Positions 1 to 5,460 of a stretch of DNA of 5,555 nt are shown piece by piece; the first letter of the stretch is position 1, and every line of letters starts with the position of its first letter. This DNA comes from Flavobacteriales bacterium. GTDB taxonomy: Bacteria; Bacteroidota; Bacteroidia; Flavobacteriales; Flavobacteriaceae. The position numbers and the translations under genes are program-made. Where the stretch lies: NCBI GenBank assembly GCA_027033875.1, contig JALVKK010000075.1, positions 1 through 5,555 on the forward strand, written 5' to 3'. A model generated the notes under the pieces. The model was given only the letters and a program-made list of their open reading frames with translations, was not told the DNA's origin and searched no databases.

Positions 1-48
1 TCCTCATTTCCTCAAATAACCAATTAACCGGATAACCGGATAAACAAA
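1..48. repeat. Degenerate 8-base periodic repeat upstream of upp
   Basis: Read in steps of eight, bases 1-48 give TCCTCATT, TCCTCAAA, TAACCAAT, TAACCGGA, TAACCGGA and TAAACAAA. The two TAACCGGA units are exact (25-32 and 33-40), and neighbouring units share four to six bases. The CCGG cores at 28-31 and 36-39 could pair as a 4-base stem, which is weak. The stretch has stops in all three forward frames, so it is not obviously the end of a forward gene. Short tandem A/T-rich repeats are common between Bacteroidota genes, so slippage is the simplest explanation. No TAnnTTTG promoter is visible here, so the upp promoter may lie further upstream. Confidence 0.5.
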
Positions 49-56
49 ATATTACT

Positions 57-710
57 ATGATCATCAATCACATATCTGAAAAAAATTCTATCCTCAATAA
101 ATTTCTGGCGGAAATCAGAGATAAATATATACAAAAAGACCCTTTGCGGTTTCGTACCAATATAGAACGAATAGGCGAAATTATTTCTTATGAACTGAGC
201 AAAACTCTCAACTACAAATCTCAAAAAATAACAACACCTTTGGGGGTAAAAGACATGAAAATTTTAGACGATCAAGTCGTATTAGCTTCCATATTACGCG
301 CCGGCTTACCCTTACATATAGGCGTTTTACGTATGTTTGACAATGCCGAAAATGCTTTTATTTCCGCATACAGACATCATCCGGATAACAGCAATACGTT
401 TAGCATTCAAGTAGAGTATATCGCAACACCAGATATTCAAAACAAGGTTTTGATATTGGTTGACCCGATGTTGGCAACCGGACAATCTTTGGTTGCCGTG
501 TATAAAAAATTACTCCAATTCGGACAACCTATAAAACTTCATGTTATTTCCATTATCGGGTCCAAACAAGGTATGGACTACATAGCCGGAAGATTACCCG
601 AAGACACGCAACTTTGGATTGCCGACTTTGACGAAAAACTAAACGACAAAGGCTATATCGTCCCCGGACTGGGTGATGCCGGTGATTTGGCTTACGGTAA
701 AAAATCATAA
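57..710 (+). CDS. upp: Uracil phosphoribosyltransferase
   Basis: This cytoplasmic pyrimidine salvage enzyme joins uracil to PRPP, giving UMP and pyrophosphate. The protein has 217 residues, the usual length for Bacteroidota members and slightly longer than the E. coli enzyme. Visible motifs are the type I phosphoribosyltransferase PRPP loop at residues 131-144 (VLILVDPMLATGQS), the SILRAGLPL segment near 78-86, the SAYRHH segment near 103-108, and the uracil-binding C-terminal motif at 200-210 (YIVPGLGDAGD). The ATG at 57 is chosen because the N-terminal ISEKNSILN pattern matches the family and the preceding bases are A/T-rich; no Shine-Dalgarno site is seen, as expected for this phylum. It converges on eno with 81 bases between the stops. 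The frame is intact and no key residue is missing. Confidence 0.96.
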   Translation: MIINHISEKNSILNKFLAEIRDKYIQKDPLRFRTNIERIGEIISYELSKTLNYKSQKITTPLGVKDMKILDDQVVLASILRAGLPLHIGVLRMFDNAENAFISAYRHHPDNSNTFSIQVEYIATPDIQNKVLILVDPMLATGQSLVAVYKKLLQFGQPIKLHVISIIGSKQGMDYIAGRLPEDTQLWIADFDEKLNDKGYIVPGLGDAGDLAYGKKS

Positions 711-741
711 TAAAATTGGCGGCGCTTTGCGCCGCCAAAAA
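707..741 (-). terminator. Strong hairpin terminator between convergent upp and eno
   Basis: Bases 716-725 (TTGGCGGCGC) and 729-738 (GCGCCGCCAA) form a perfect 10-base stem with a 3-base loop, very G+C-rich for this DNA. Read on the minus strand the stem is followed by TTTTATTAT (715 to 707), so it fits an intrinsic terminator for eno whose U-tract runs into the upp stop codon. Read on the plus strand it is followed by AAAAC and then TTTT, a poorer U-tract, so it could end upp transcripts less efficiently or protect their 3' ends. Confidence 0.8.
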
Positions 742-793
742 CTTTTAACTTAGGTTATTGAGCTTGTCGAAATACAACCTTCAACTTTTAACT
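740..793. repeat. 11-base direct repeats flanking a TTGAGCTTGTCGAA element
   Basis: AACTTTTAACT occurs at 740-750 and again at 783-793, where the second copy runs into the eno stop codon (792-794). Between them, 758-771 reads TTGAGCTTGTCGAA. This resembles the TGAGCxTGTCGAA family of short extragenic elements that I recall as recurrent in many bacterial genomes, including Bacteroidota; that comparison is from memory. On the minus strand the element lies in the eno 3' untranslated region, upstream of the terminator hairpin. Function is unknown. Confidence 0.45.
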
Positions 794-2078
794 ATTTTTT
801 GAAAGCTTTAATACCGGGATAAACAGCATAAACACCCAACTCTTCTTCAATGCGAAGCAACTGATTGTATTTTGCCATTCTGTCCGTTCTCGATAACGAG
901 CCGGTTTTGATCTGTCCGGTATTCATAGCTACTGCCAAGTCGGCGATAGTCGTATCTTCAGTTTCACCCGAACGATGCGAAACAACCGCCGTATAACCTG
1001 CTTTATGCGCCATATTGATAGCATCAAGGGTTTCGGATAGCGTTCCGATTTGATTTAATTTAATCAAAATGGAATTGGCAATACCTTCTTTGATTCCGCG
1101 TTCCAAAATTTTGGTATTTGTTACAAACACATCATCACCGACCAATTGGATTTTGTCGCCTAACAACTCTTGTTGAATTTTCCAACCGTCCCAATCATTT
1201 TCACTCATACCGTCTTCAATAGAGATAATGGGATATTTGTTAACCAATTCTAACAAATATTCGGCTTGCTCACGAGGGGTACGCTTAGCGGCATCAGGTC
1301 CTTCAAAAATGGTATAATCATAAATACCGTCTTTAAAAAATTCTGATGAAGCGACATCCAAAGCCAAAGAAATATCATCACCGGGCTTATAACCGGCTGC
1401 TTCAATAGCAGATAAAATAGTTTCGATAGCATCTTCAGTTCCTTTAAAAGTAGGTGCAAAACCGCCTTCATCACCAACGGCTGTTGACAAACCGCGTTTT
1501 TTCAAGATAGATTTTAAATTATGAAAAACTTCTGTTGCCATTTTCATAGCACCGGCAAAACTTTTCGCACCGTGAGGAACAATCATAAATTCTTGAAAGG
1601 CAATAGGTGCATCGGAATGCGACCCGCCATTGATGATATTCATCATCGGGACAGGTAATGTCTTGGCACCGGCACCTCCGATGTATTTGTATAAAAACAA
1701 ATTGCTTTCTTGTGCCGCTGCTTTGGCAACTGCCAAAGAAACGCCCAAAATCGCGTTTGCTCCTAATTTTGATTTGTTATCGGTACCGTCCAATTCAATC
1801 AACGTTCGGTCAATTGCCAATTGTTCTTGCACATCATACCCGATAATTTCACCGGCTATAATCGAATTGACATTTTCAACGGCTTTCAATACGGATTTTC
1901 CCATATATCCGGCTTCATTATCTCTTAGTTCAACGGCTTCCAATTCTCCCGTTGAAGCTCCTGACGGCACAGCGGCACGTCCCAAAATACCATATTCGGT
2001 TACCACATCGACTTCCACCGTAGGATTGCCACGGGAATCGAAAATTTGTCTGGCTGTAATATCTACAATTGTACTCAT
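792..2078 (-). CDS. eno: Enolase (phosphopyruvate hydratase)
   Basis: Enolase interconverts 2-phosphoglycerate and phosphoenolpyruvate in glycolysis and gluconeogenesis, using Mg2+. The protein has 428 residues, normal for the family. The N-terminal domain opens with ITARQIFDSRGNPTVEVD and carries the mobile loop SGASTGE (39-45). The C-terminal barrel has the catalytic acid Glu204 in GDEGG, metal ligands Asp241, Glu288 (SIEDG) and Asp315 (VGDDVF), the base Lys340 inside the signature ILIKLNQIGTLSET (337-350), and His368 in SHRSGE. The frame stays open for 80 more codons upstream to 2318, but that part overlaps rplQ and crosses a terminator, and its sequence is not enolase-like. The ATG at 2078, giving MSTIVDITARQIF, is the correct start. 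The stop is TAG. It lies 85 bases after rplQ, behind a terminator, and a candidate promoter suggests separate expression. Confidence 0.97.
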   Translation of the reverse strand: MSTIVDITARQIFDSRGNPTVEVDVVTEYGILGRAAVPSGASTGELEAVELRDNEAGYMGKSVLKAVENVNSIIAGEIIGYDVQEQLAIDRTLIELDGTDNKSKLGANAILGVSLAVAKAAAQESNLFLYKYIGGAGAKTLPVPMMNIINGGSHSDAPIAFQEFMIVPHGAKSFAGAMKMATEVFHNLKSILKKRGLSTAVGDEGGFAPTFKGTEDAIETILSAIEAAGYKPGDDISLALDVASSEFFKDGIYDYTIFEGPDAAKRTPREQAEYLLELVNKYPIISIEDGMSENDWDGWKIQQELLGDKIQLVGDDVFVTNTKILERGIKEGIANSILIKLNQIGTLSETLDAINMAHKAGYTAVVSHRSGETEDTTIADLAVAMNTGQIKTGSLSRTDRMAKYNQLLRIEEELGVYAVYPGIKAFKK

Positions 2079-2092
2079 ATCAAAAATTTTGG

Positions 2093-2124
2093 TAAAATTA
2101 CAAAATAAAAAAACGCTTGCCAAA
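2093..2124 (-). promoter_or_regulatory. Candidate Bacteroidota-type promoter for eno
   Basis: On the minus strand TTTG (2124-2121) is followed after exactly 20 bases by TAATTTTA (2100-2093). The Bacteroidota primary sigma consensus is TTTG, 19-21 bases, TAnnTTTG; only the last base of the second box differs. It lies just before the eno start at 2078, which would give a leader of roughly 10 bases. The -33 box coincides with the loop of the terminator hairpin. A/T-rich DNA gives chance matches, so this remains a prediction. Confidence 0.42.
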
Positions 2125-2138
2125 GACAAGCGTTCTTT
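2101..2138 (-). terminator. Intrinsic terminator after rplQ
   Basis: On the minus strand AACGCTTG (2134-2127), a 7-base loop and CAAGCGTT (2119-2112) form a perfect 8-base stem, followed by a T-run ending TTTTATTTTG at 2101. A-rich bases before the stem could pair with part of the T-run and lengthen it. This is a standard rho-independent terminator about 30 bases past the rplQ stop and marks the end of the ribosomal protein operon. Partial read-through into eno cannot be excluded. Confidence 0.85.
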
Positions 2139-2163
2139 TATTGTAAAAATATCATAAAGAATC

Positions 2164-2655
2164 TTATTCTTCAGTTTTTTCCTCAGTTGCAGTATTAACA
2201 TCTGTTGCTGCTTCTGCTGTCGTTTCGGTAGCTTTGGCAGATTTTTTTCTTCTACGACGGGTTTTCTTTTTAGCCGGTTTGTCAGCATTATAAACCGTAT
2301 TATAATCGACAAACTCAATCATCGCCATCGAAGCATTATCACCCAATCGATTTCCCAATTTAATAATGCGCAAATAGCCACCCGGTCTGTCGGCAACTTT
2401 GGTAGAAATTTCTCTGAACAATTCCGTAACCGCATATTTATCACGCAATCGGCTAAAAACGACTCGGCGGTTGTGCATCGTATCATTTTTTGATTTGGTA
2501 ATCAAGGGTTCTAAAAAGATTCGCAATGCTTTGGCTTTGGCCAAAGTCGTATTGATGCGTTTATGTTTTATCAACGAACTGCCCATATTTGCCAGCATGG
2601 CTTTTCTATGCGCTGATTTTCTACCTAAATGGTTAAATTTCTTTCTGTGTCTCAT
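2164..2655 (-). CDS. rplQ: 50S ribosomal protein L17
   Basis: L17 is a large-subunit protein located near the exit of the peptide tunnel. The conserved body covers about residues 1-120, opening MRHRKKFNHLGRKSAHRKAML and ending with the L17 hallmark GGYLRIIKLGNRLGDNASM (92-110) and AMIEFVDYN. A low-complexity tail of about 40 residues follows, first basic (KPAKKKTRRRRKKSAK), then acidic and Ala/Thr-rich, ending EEKTEE. E. coli L17 is about 127 residues, so the 163 here reflect this tail, which is common in Bacteroidota L17. The ATG at 2655 lies 12 bases after the rpoA stop. The leader ACAAGGAT holds an AAGGA, but it sits one base from the ATG, too close for a normal Shine-Dalgarno site. It is the last gene of the operon, followed by a terminator. 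Confidence 0.96.
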   Translation of the reverse strand: MRHRKKFNHLGRKSAHRKAMLANMGSSLIKHKRINTTLAKAKALRIFLEPLITKSKNDTMHNRRVVFSRLRDKYAVTELFREISTKVADRPGGYLRIIKLGNRLGDNASMAMIEFVDYNTVYNADKPAKKKTRRRRKKSAKATETTAEAATDVNTATEEKTEE

Positions 2656-2667
2656 ATCCTTGTATCT

Positions 2668-3657
2668 TTATTCGTCTAATTTATAATTTGTCAAATCCAT
2701 TCCGAATGTCAAACCTTTTTTATCAACTAATTTTTCCAATTCGGTCATCGATTTCTTACCAAAGTTTCTAAACTTCATCAAGTCAGATTTGTTGTATTGA
2801 ACCAATTCGCCTAGGGTATCGACATCAGCAGCTTTCAAACAATTTAAAGCTCTCACGGACAAATCCAAATCGACCAATTTGGTTTTTAAGAGTTGTCGCA
2901 TGTGTAAAGACTCTTCATCGTAAGTCTCGGCACTTGCCGCCACTTCATCGTCAATTGAAATGCGTTCGTCCGAGAATAACATAAAATGCTGAATCAAAAT
3001 TTTGGCGGCTTCGGTTAAAGCGTCTTTTGGATGAATGGAACCATCCGTATCGATTTCTATAATCAACTTATCATAATCCGTTTTTTGTTCAACCCTGAAA
3101 TCTTCAATGGTATATTTAACGTGTTTGATGGGCGTAAAAATAGAATCGATAAAAATCGTACCGAAAGGTACATCTTGTTTTTTATTTTCTTCTGCCGATA
3201 CATAACCGCGTCCTTTTTCGATGGTAAATTCGAAATTGATAGCGGTTTTTTTGTCAAGATTCATAATGACCAAATCCGGATTTAAGATTTGAAAACCCGA
3301 TATGAATTCTTGCAAATCGCCGGCGGTCATTTTTTCTTTACCGCTAAAAGAAACCTTTACTGTTTCGGCATCTATTCCGTCAACTTGATTTTTGAAACGC
3401 ACTTGTTTTAAGTTCAAAACGATTTTGGTTACATCTTCGACAATACCGTCTATCGAAGTAAACTCATGCTCTACGCCTTCTATACGTAAAGATGTAATTG
3501 CGTAACCTTCAAGCGATGACAATAAAACACGTCGTAACGCATTACCAATTGTCAACCCGTAACCGGGTTCTAAGGGTTTGAATTCAAATTTTCCGGTTTT
3601 ATTATCTGATTTGACTTGAACGACTTTATCCGGTTTTTGAAAATTTAATATTGCCAT
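2668..3657 (-). CDS. rpoA: DNA-directed RNA polymerase subunit alpha
   Basis: The alpha subunit dimerises to nucleate assembly of RNA polymerase, and its C-terminal domain contacts UP elements and activators. The protein has 329 residues, the same as E. coli alpha. The N-terminal domain carries the assembly motif GYGLTIGNALRRVLLSSLEG (32-51). A linker near 235-250 leads to the C-terminal domain. There VRALNCLKA (268-276) and NFGKKSMTEL (298-307) keep the equivalents of E. coli Arg265, Asn268, Lys271, Lys298, Ser299 and Glu302 at Arg269, Asn272, Lys275, Lys302, Ser303 and Glu306. The frame is open 12 codons further, to an ATG at 3693 inside rpsD. The ATG at 3657 (MAILNFQKP) is preferred because it gives the family N-terminus and a 13-base gap to rpsD. 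Confidence 0.97.
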   Translation of the reverse strand: MAILNFQKPDKVVQVKSDNKTGKFEFKPLEPGYGLTIGNALRRVLLSSLEGYAITSLRIEGVEHEFTSIDGIVEDVTKIVLNLKQVRFKNQVDGIDAETVKVSFSGKEKMTAGDLQEFISGFQILNPDLVIMNLDKKTAINFEFTIEKGRGYVSAEENKKQDVPFGTIFIDSIFTPIKHVKYTIEDFRVEQKTDYDKLIIEIDTDGSIHPKDALTEAAKILIQHFMLFSDERISIDDEVAASAETYDEESLHMRQLLKTKLVDLDLSVRALNCLKAADVDTLGELVQYNKSDLMKFRNFGKKSMTELEKLVDKKGLTFGMDLTNYKLDE

Positions 3658-3670
3658 AAAATTGATGTTA

Positions 3671-4276
3671 TTATTTAGAGTATAACTCGACAATCAAGTG
3701 TTCTTGAATGTTTTCCGGAATTTGCACCCGTTCCGGACGGTTTACAAACTCACCTTCCATTTTTTCATTATTCCATTTCAACCATTCGTAGCTCGACTTG
3801 TTTTGATCTAATGAATCGGTGATAACTTGCAATGATTTAGACTTTTCTCTAACACCTACAATATCACCGGGTTTTAATGAATATGAAGGAATATTCACTA
3901 CGTCGCCGTTTACGGTGATATGACGGTGCGATACCAATTGGCGGGCGGCACGTCTGGTAGGTGCCAAGCCAAATCGATATACGACATTGTCTAGTCTTGA
4001 TTCGACCAATTGCAAAAGCACTTCACCGGTATTACCACCTTGGCGTGATGCTTTTTCAAATAGATTTCTAAATTGTTTTTCAAGAATACCGTAAGTATAT
4101 TTTGCTTTTTGCTTTTCAGTTAACTGAATGGCATATTGCGATTTTTTACCTCTTCTTCTATTGTTGCCGTGTTGTCCCGGCGGGTATTTCTTTCTCTCAA
4201 AGTGTTTATCTTCTCCGTATATTGCCTCGCCAAATTTTCTGGCAATCTTGGTTTTGGGTCCTGTATATCTCGCCAT
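3671..4276 (-). CDS. rpsD: 30S ribosomal protein S4
   Basis: S4 is a primary 16S rRNA binding protein that nucleates small-subunit assembly and affects decoding accuracy. The protein has 201 residues, as usual. The N-terminus MARYTGPKTKIARKFGE and the YPPGQHG motif (31-37) are typical. The S4 RNA-binding domain covers about 91-155 and includes ESRLDNVVYRFGLAPTRRAA and the HITVNG turn. There is no cysteine in the whole protein, so this is the zinc-free form. In E. coli S4 represses the alpha operon; I see no obvious matching pseudoknot here, and such control is not known to me in this phylum. It lies 14 bases after rpsK and 13 before rpoA. Confidence 0.97.
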   Translation of the reverse strand: MARYTGPKTKIARKFGEAIYGEDKHFERKKYPPGQHGNNRRRGKKSQYAIQLTEKQKAKYTYGILEKQFRNLFEKASRQGGNTGEVLLQLVESRLDNVVYRFGLAPTRRAARQLVSHRHITVNGDVVNIPSYSLKPGDIVGVREKSKSLQVITDSLDQNKSSYEWLKWNNEKMEGEFVNRPERVQIPENIQEHLIVELYSK

Positions 4277-4290
4277 AATTCAATAATTTA

Positions 4291-4686
4291 TTATACTCTT
4301 CTTCTTTTGGGTGGACGACAACCATTGTGAGGAATGGGTGTAACGTCGATTATTTCTACTACTTCTATACCACTGTTGTGAATAGTTCTAATGGCAGATT
4401 CTCTACCGTTTCCGGGTCCTTTTACATAGACTTTTACACGTCTTAAGCCGGCTTCATAAGCAACTTTTGCTGCGTCTTCGGCTGCTACTTGAGCCGCATA
4501 AGGTGTATTTTTCTTTGAGCCTCTAAATCCGTTTTTTCCGGCAGACGACCATGATATAACTTCTCCGCTCTTGTTGGTAAGAGAAATAATTACGTTGTTG
4601 AATGTTGCTTGAATAAAAGCTTTACCGTTAGGCTCTACTTTAACCTTTCTTTTTTTAGCTTTTGATGATTTACTGTTCTTAGCCAT
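4291..4686 (-). CDS. rpsK: 30S ribosomal protein S11
   Basis: S11 sits on the platform of the small subunit beside the mRNA exit and the S7/S18 region. The protein has 131 residues, close to family length. After a basic N-terminus (SKAKKRKVKVEPNG) come the conserved ATFNNVIISLTN (27-38) and the signature region KGPGNGRESAIRTIHNSGI (89-107). It ends with DVTPIPHNGCRPPKRRRV. Asn121 in the PHNG segment matches the position reported to become isoaspartate in E. coli S11. The ATG at 4686 follows the rpsM stop by 15 bases. The leader contains a weak AGTAGG, probably by chance. Confidence 0.97.
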   Translation of the reverse strand: MAKNSKSSKAKKRKVKVEPNGKAFIQATFNNVIISLTNKSGEVISWSSAGKNGFRGSKKNTPYAAQVAAEDAAKVAYEAGLRRVKVYVKGPGNGRESAIRTIHNSGIEVVEIIDVTPIPHNGCRPPKRRRV

Positions 4687-4701
4687 AATACCTACTTACT
4701 T

Positions 4702-5076
4702 TTATTTAGTTGCTTTTTTCTTATTAGCAACAGTTTTTCTTTTACCTTTTCTTGTACGAGAATTGTTTTTGGTTCTCTGTCCTCTCAACGGTAATCCGAT
4801 TCTGTGACGAATACCGCGATAACTACCGATATCCATTAATCGTTTAATGTTGAGCTGAACTTCCGACCGCAATTCTCCTTCTATTCTGTAATTAGCAATT
4901 TCACGTCTGATACCGGCTATATCGGCATCATCCCAATCTTTAACTTTTTTATCTTCATCTACACCGGCTTTTGCCAAGATCTCTTGTGCTCTCGATTTGC
5001 CTATACCGTATATATAGGTCAGACCGATGACGCCGCGTTTGTTTTTTGGTAAATCTACCCCTGCTATTCTTGCCAT
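4702..5076 (-). CDS. rpsM: 30S ribosomal protein S13
   Basis: S13 lies in the head of the small subunit and contacts the large subunit and P-site tRNA. The protein has 124 residues. Features are MARIAGVDLPKNKR at the start, a helix-hairpin-helix-like segment TYIYGIGKSRAQEIL (20-34), the GSYRGIRHRIGLPLRGQRT core (84-102), and a lysine-rich tail that in the family reaches toward the tRNA. The ATG at 5076 is only 2 bases after the rpmJ stop, so translation is probably coupled. The AAGGA about five bases before the ATG comes from the last codons of rpmJ (CAA GGA TAA), so it cannot be counted as an independent ribosome site. Confidence 0.97.
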   Translation of the reverse strand: MARIAGVDLPKNKRGVIGLTYIYGIGKSRAQEILAKAGVDEDKKVKDWDDADIAGIRREIANYRIEGELRSEVQLNIKRLMDIGSYRGIRHRIGLPLRGQRTKNNSRTRKGKRKTVANKKKATK

Positions 5077-5078
5077 AA

Positions 5079-5195
5079 TTATCCTTGTCTTTGTTTATGT
5101 TTCGGATTCTTTTTGTTAATAACATACAAACGTCCTTTTCGTCTGACAATCTTGTCTTCAGGACTTCTCTTTTTTATTGATGCTCTTACTTTCAT
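5079..5195 (-). CDS. rpmJ: 50S ribosomal protein L36, cysteine-free form
   Basis: L36 is the smallest large-subunit protein and stabilises a junction in 23S rRNA. The 38-residue product starts MKVRASIKKRSPEDKIVRRK and ends KNPKHKQRQG, both family hallmarks. The classical zinc-binding form has Cys-x2-Cys and a later Cys and His. Here there is no cysteine (SPEDK where the zinc form has CEDCK, and VINKKN where it has VICSN), so it is the C-minus type, predicted not to bind zinc. This form is usual in Bacteroidota. The start follows an A-rich leader (CAGAAAAAAAT). It is easily missed because of its size. Confidence 0.95.
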   Translation of the reverse strand: MKVRASIKKRSPEDKIVRRKGRLYVINKKNPKHKQRQG

Positions 5196-5241
5196 ATTTT
5201 TTTCTGTTTAACGGTTAGTTATATATACAACCGTAATTTTA
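5196..5241 (-). other. infA-rpmJ spacer with a modest hairpin
   Basis: This 46-base gap is three times longer than any other in the operon. On the minus strand ACGGTT (5234-5229) can pair with AACCGT (5216-5211) around a 12-base A/T-rich loop (a TATATA run), with one extra G-U pair possible. The downstream arm is followed by TAAACAGAAAAAAAT and the rpmJ ATG, not by a U-tract, so it is not a terminator. No TTTG/TAnnTTTG promoter is seen. It may be an RNA processing or translation-control hairpin, or chance. Confidence 0.25.
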
Positions 5242-5457
5242 TTAGTATCTATAAGTTATTCTACCTTTGGTCAAATCATACGGACTTAACTCCACTTTCA
5301 CTTTATCGCCGGGTAACAAACGAATGTAGTGCATGCGCATCTTACCTGAAATATGAGCGGTAATCATATGTCCGTTTTCCAATTCTACTTTAAACATGGC
5401 ATTAGACAATGCGTCTTTGATAATGCCGTCAACTTCTATTGCGGGTTGTTTAGCCAT
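5242..5457 (-). CDS. infA: Translation initiation factor IF-1
   Basis: IF-1 binds the A site of the 30S subunit during initiation and works with IF-2 and IF-3. The protein has 71 residues, as is usual. It is a single S1-like OB fold: KQPAIEVDGIIKDALSNAMF, then VELENGHMITAHISGKMR (24-41), then LLPGDKVKVELSPYDLTKGRI (47-67). The ATG at 5457 is 3 bases after the secY stop, so the two are probably translationally coupled. In Bacteroides and Porphyromonas, as I recall, map (methionine aminopeptidase) sits between secY and infA; it is absent here. Confidence 0.97.
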   Translation of the reverse strand: MAKQPAIEVDGIIKDALSNAMFKVELENGHMITAHISGKMRMHYIRLLPGDKVKVELSPYDLTKGRITYRY

Positions 5458-5460
5458 AGC

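Noticed and set aside
553..738. A 61-codon minus-strand frame opposite the end of upp
   Set aside because: It would start inside the terminator hairpin and lies antisense to the conserved uracil-binding motif of upp; no family features.
1630..2157. A 175-codon open frame on the plus strand opposite the 5' half of eno
   Set aside because: It is antisense to well-conserved enolase codons, with a Ser/Pro/Thr/Ala-rich composition typical of reverse-strand shadows and no recognisable domain or leader.
3031..3285. Plus- and minus-strand frames inside rpoA
   Set aside because: They are out-of-frame shadows of the alpha coding region, with compositions that make no sense as proteins.
5069..5092. 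AAGGA before rpsM as a Shine-Dalgarno site, and similar bases before rplQ
   Set aside because: Before rpsM it is made by the conserved last codons of rpmJ, and before rplQ it is one base from the ATG. Bacteroidota rarely use such sites.
4955..5149. A 64-codon minus-strand frame bridging rpmJ and rpsM
   Set aside because: It is in another frame and is fully explained by the true rpmJ (5079-5195) and rpsM (to 5076) reading frames.
5196..5241. A promoter in the infA-rpmJ gap
   Set aside because: The TATATA run is only A/T-richness; no TTTG with a correctly spaced TAnnTTTG is present.
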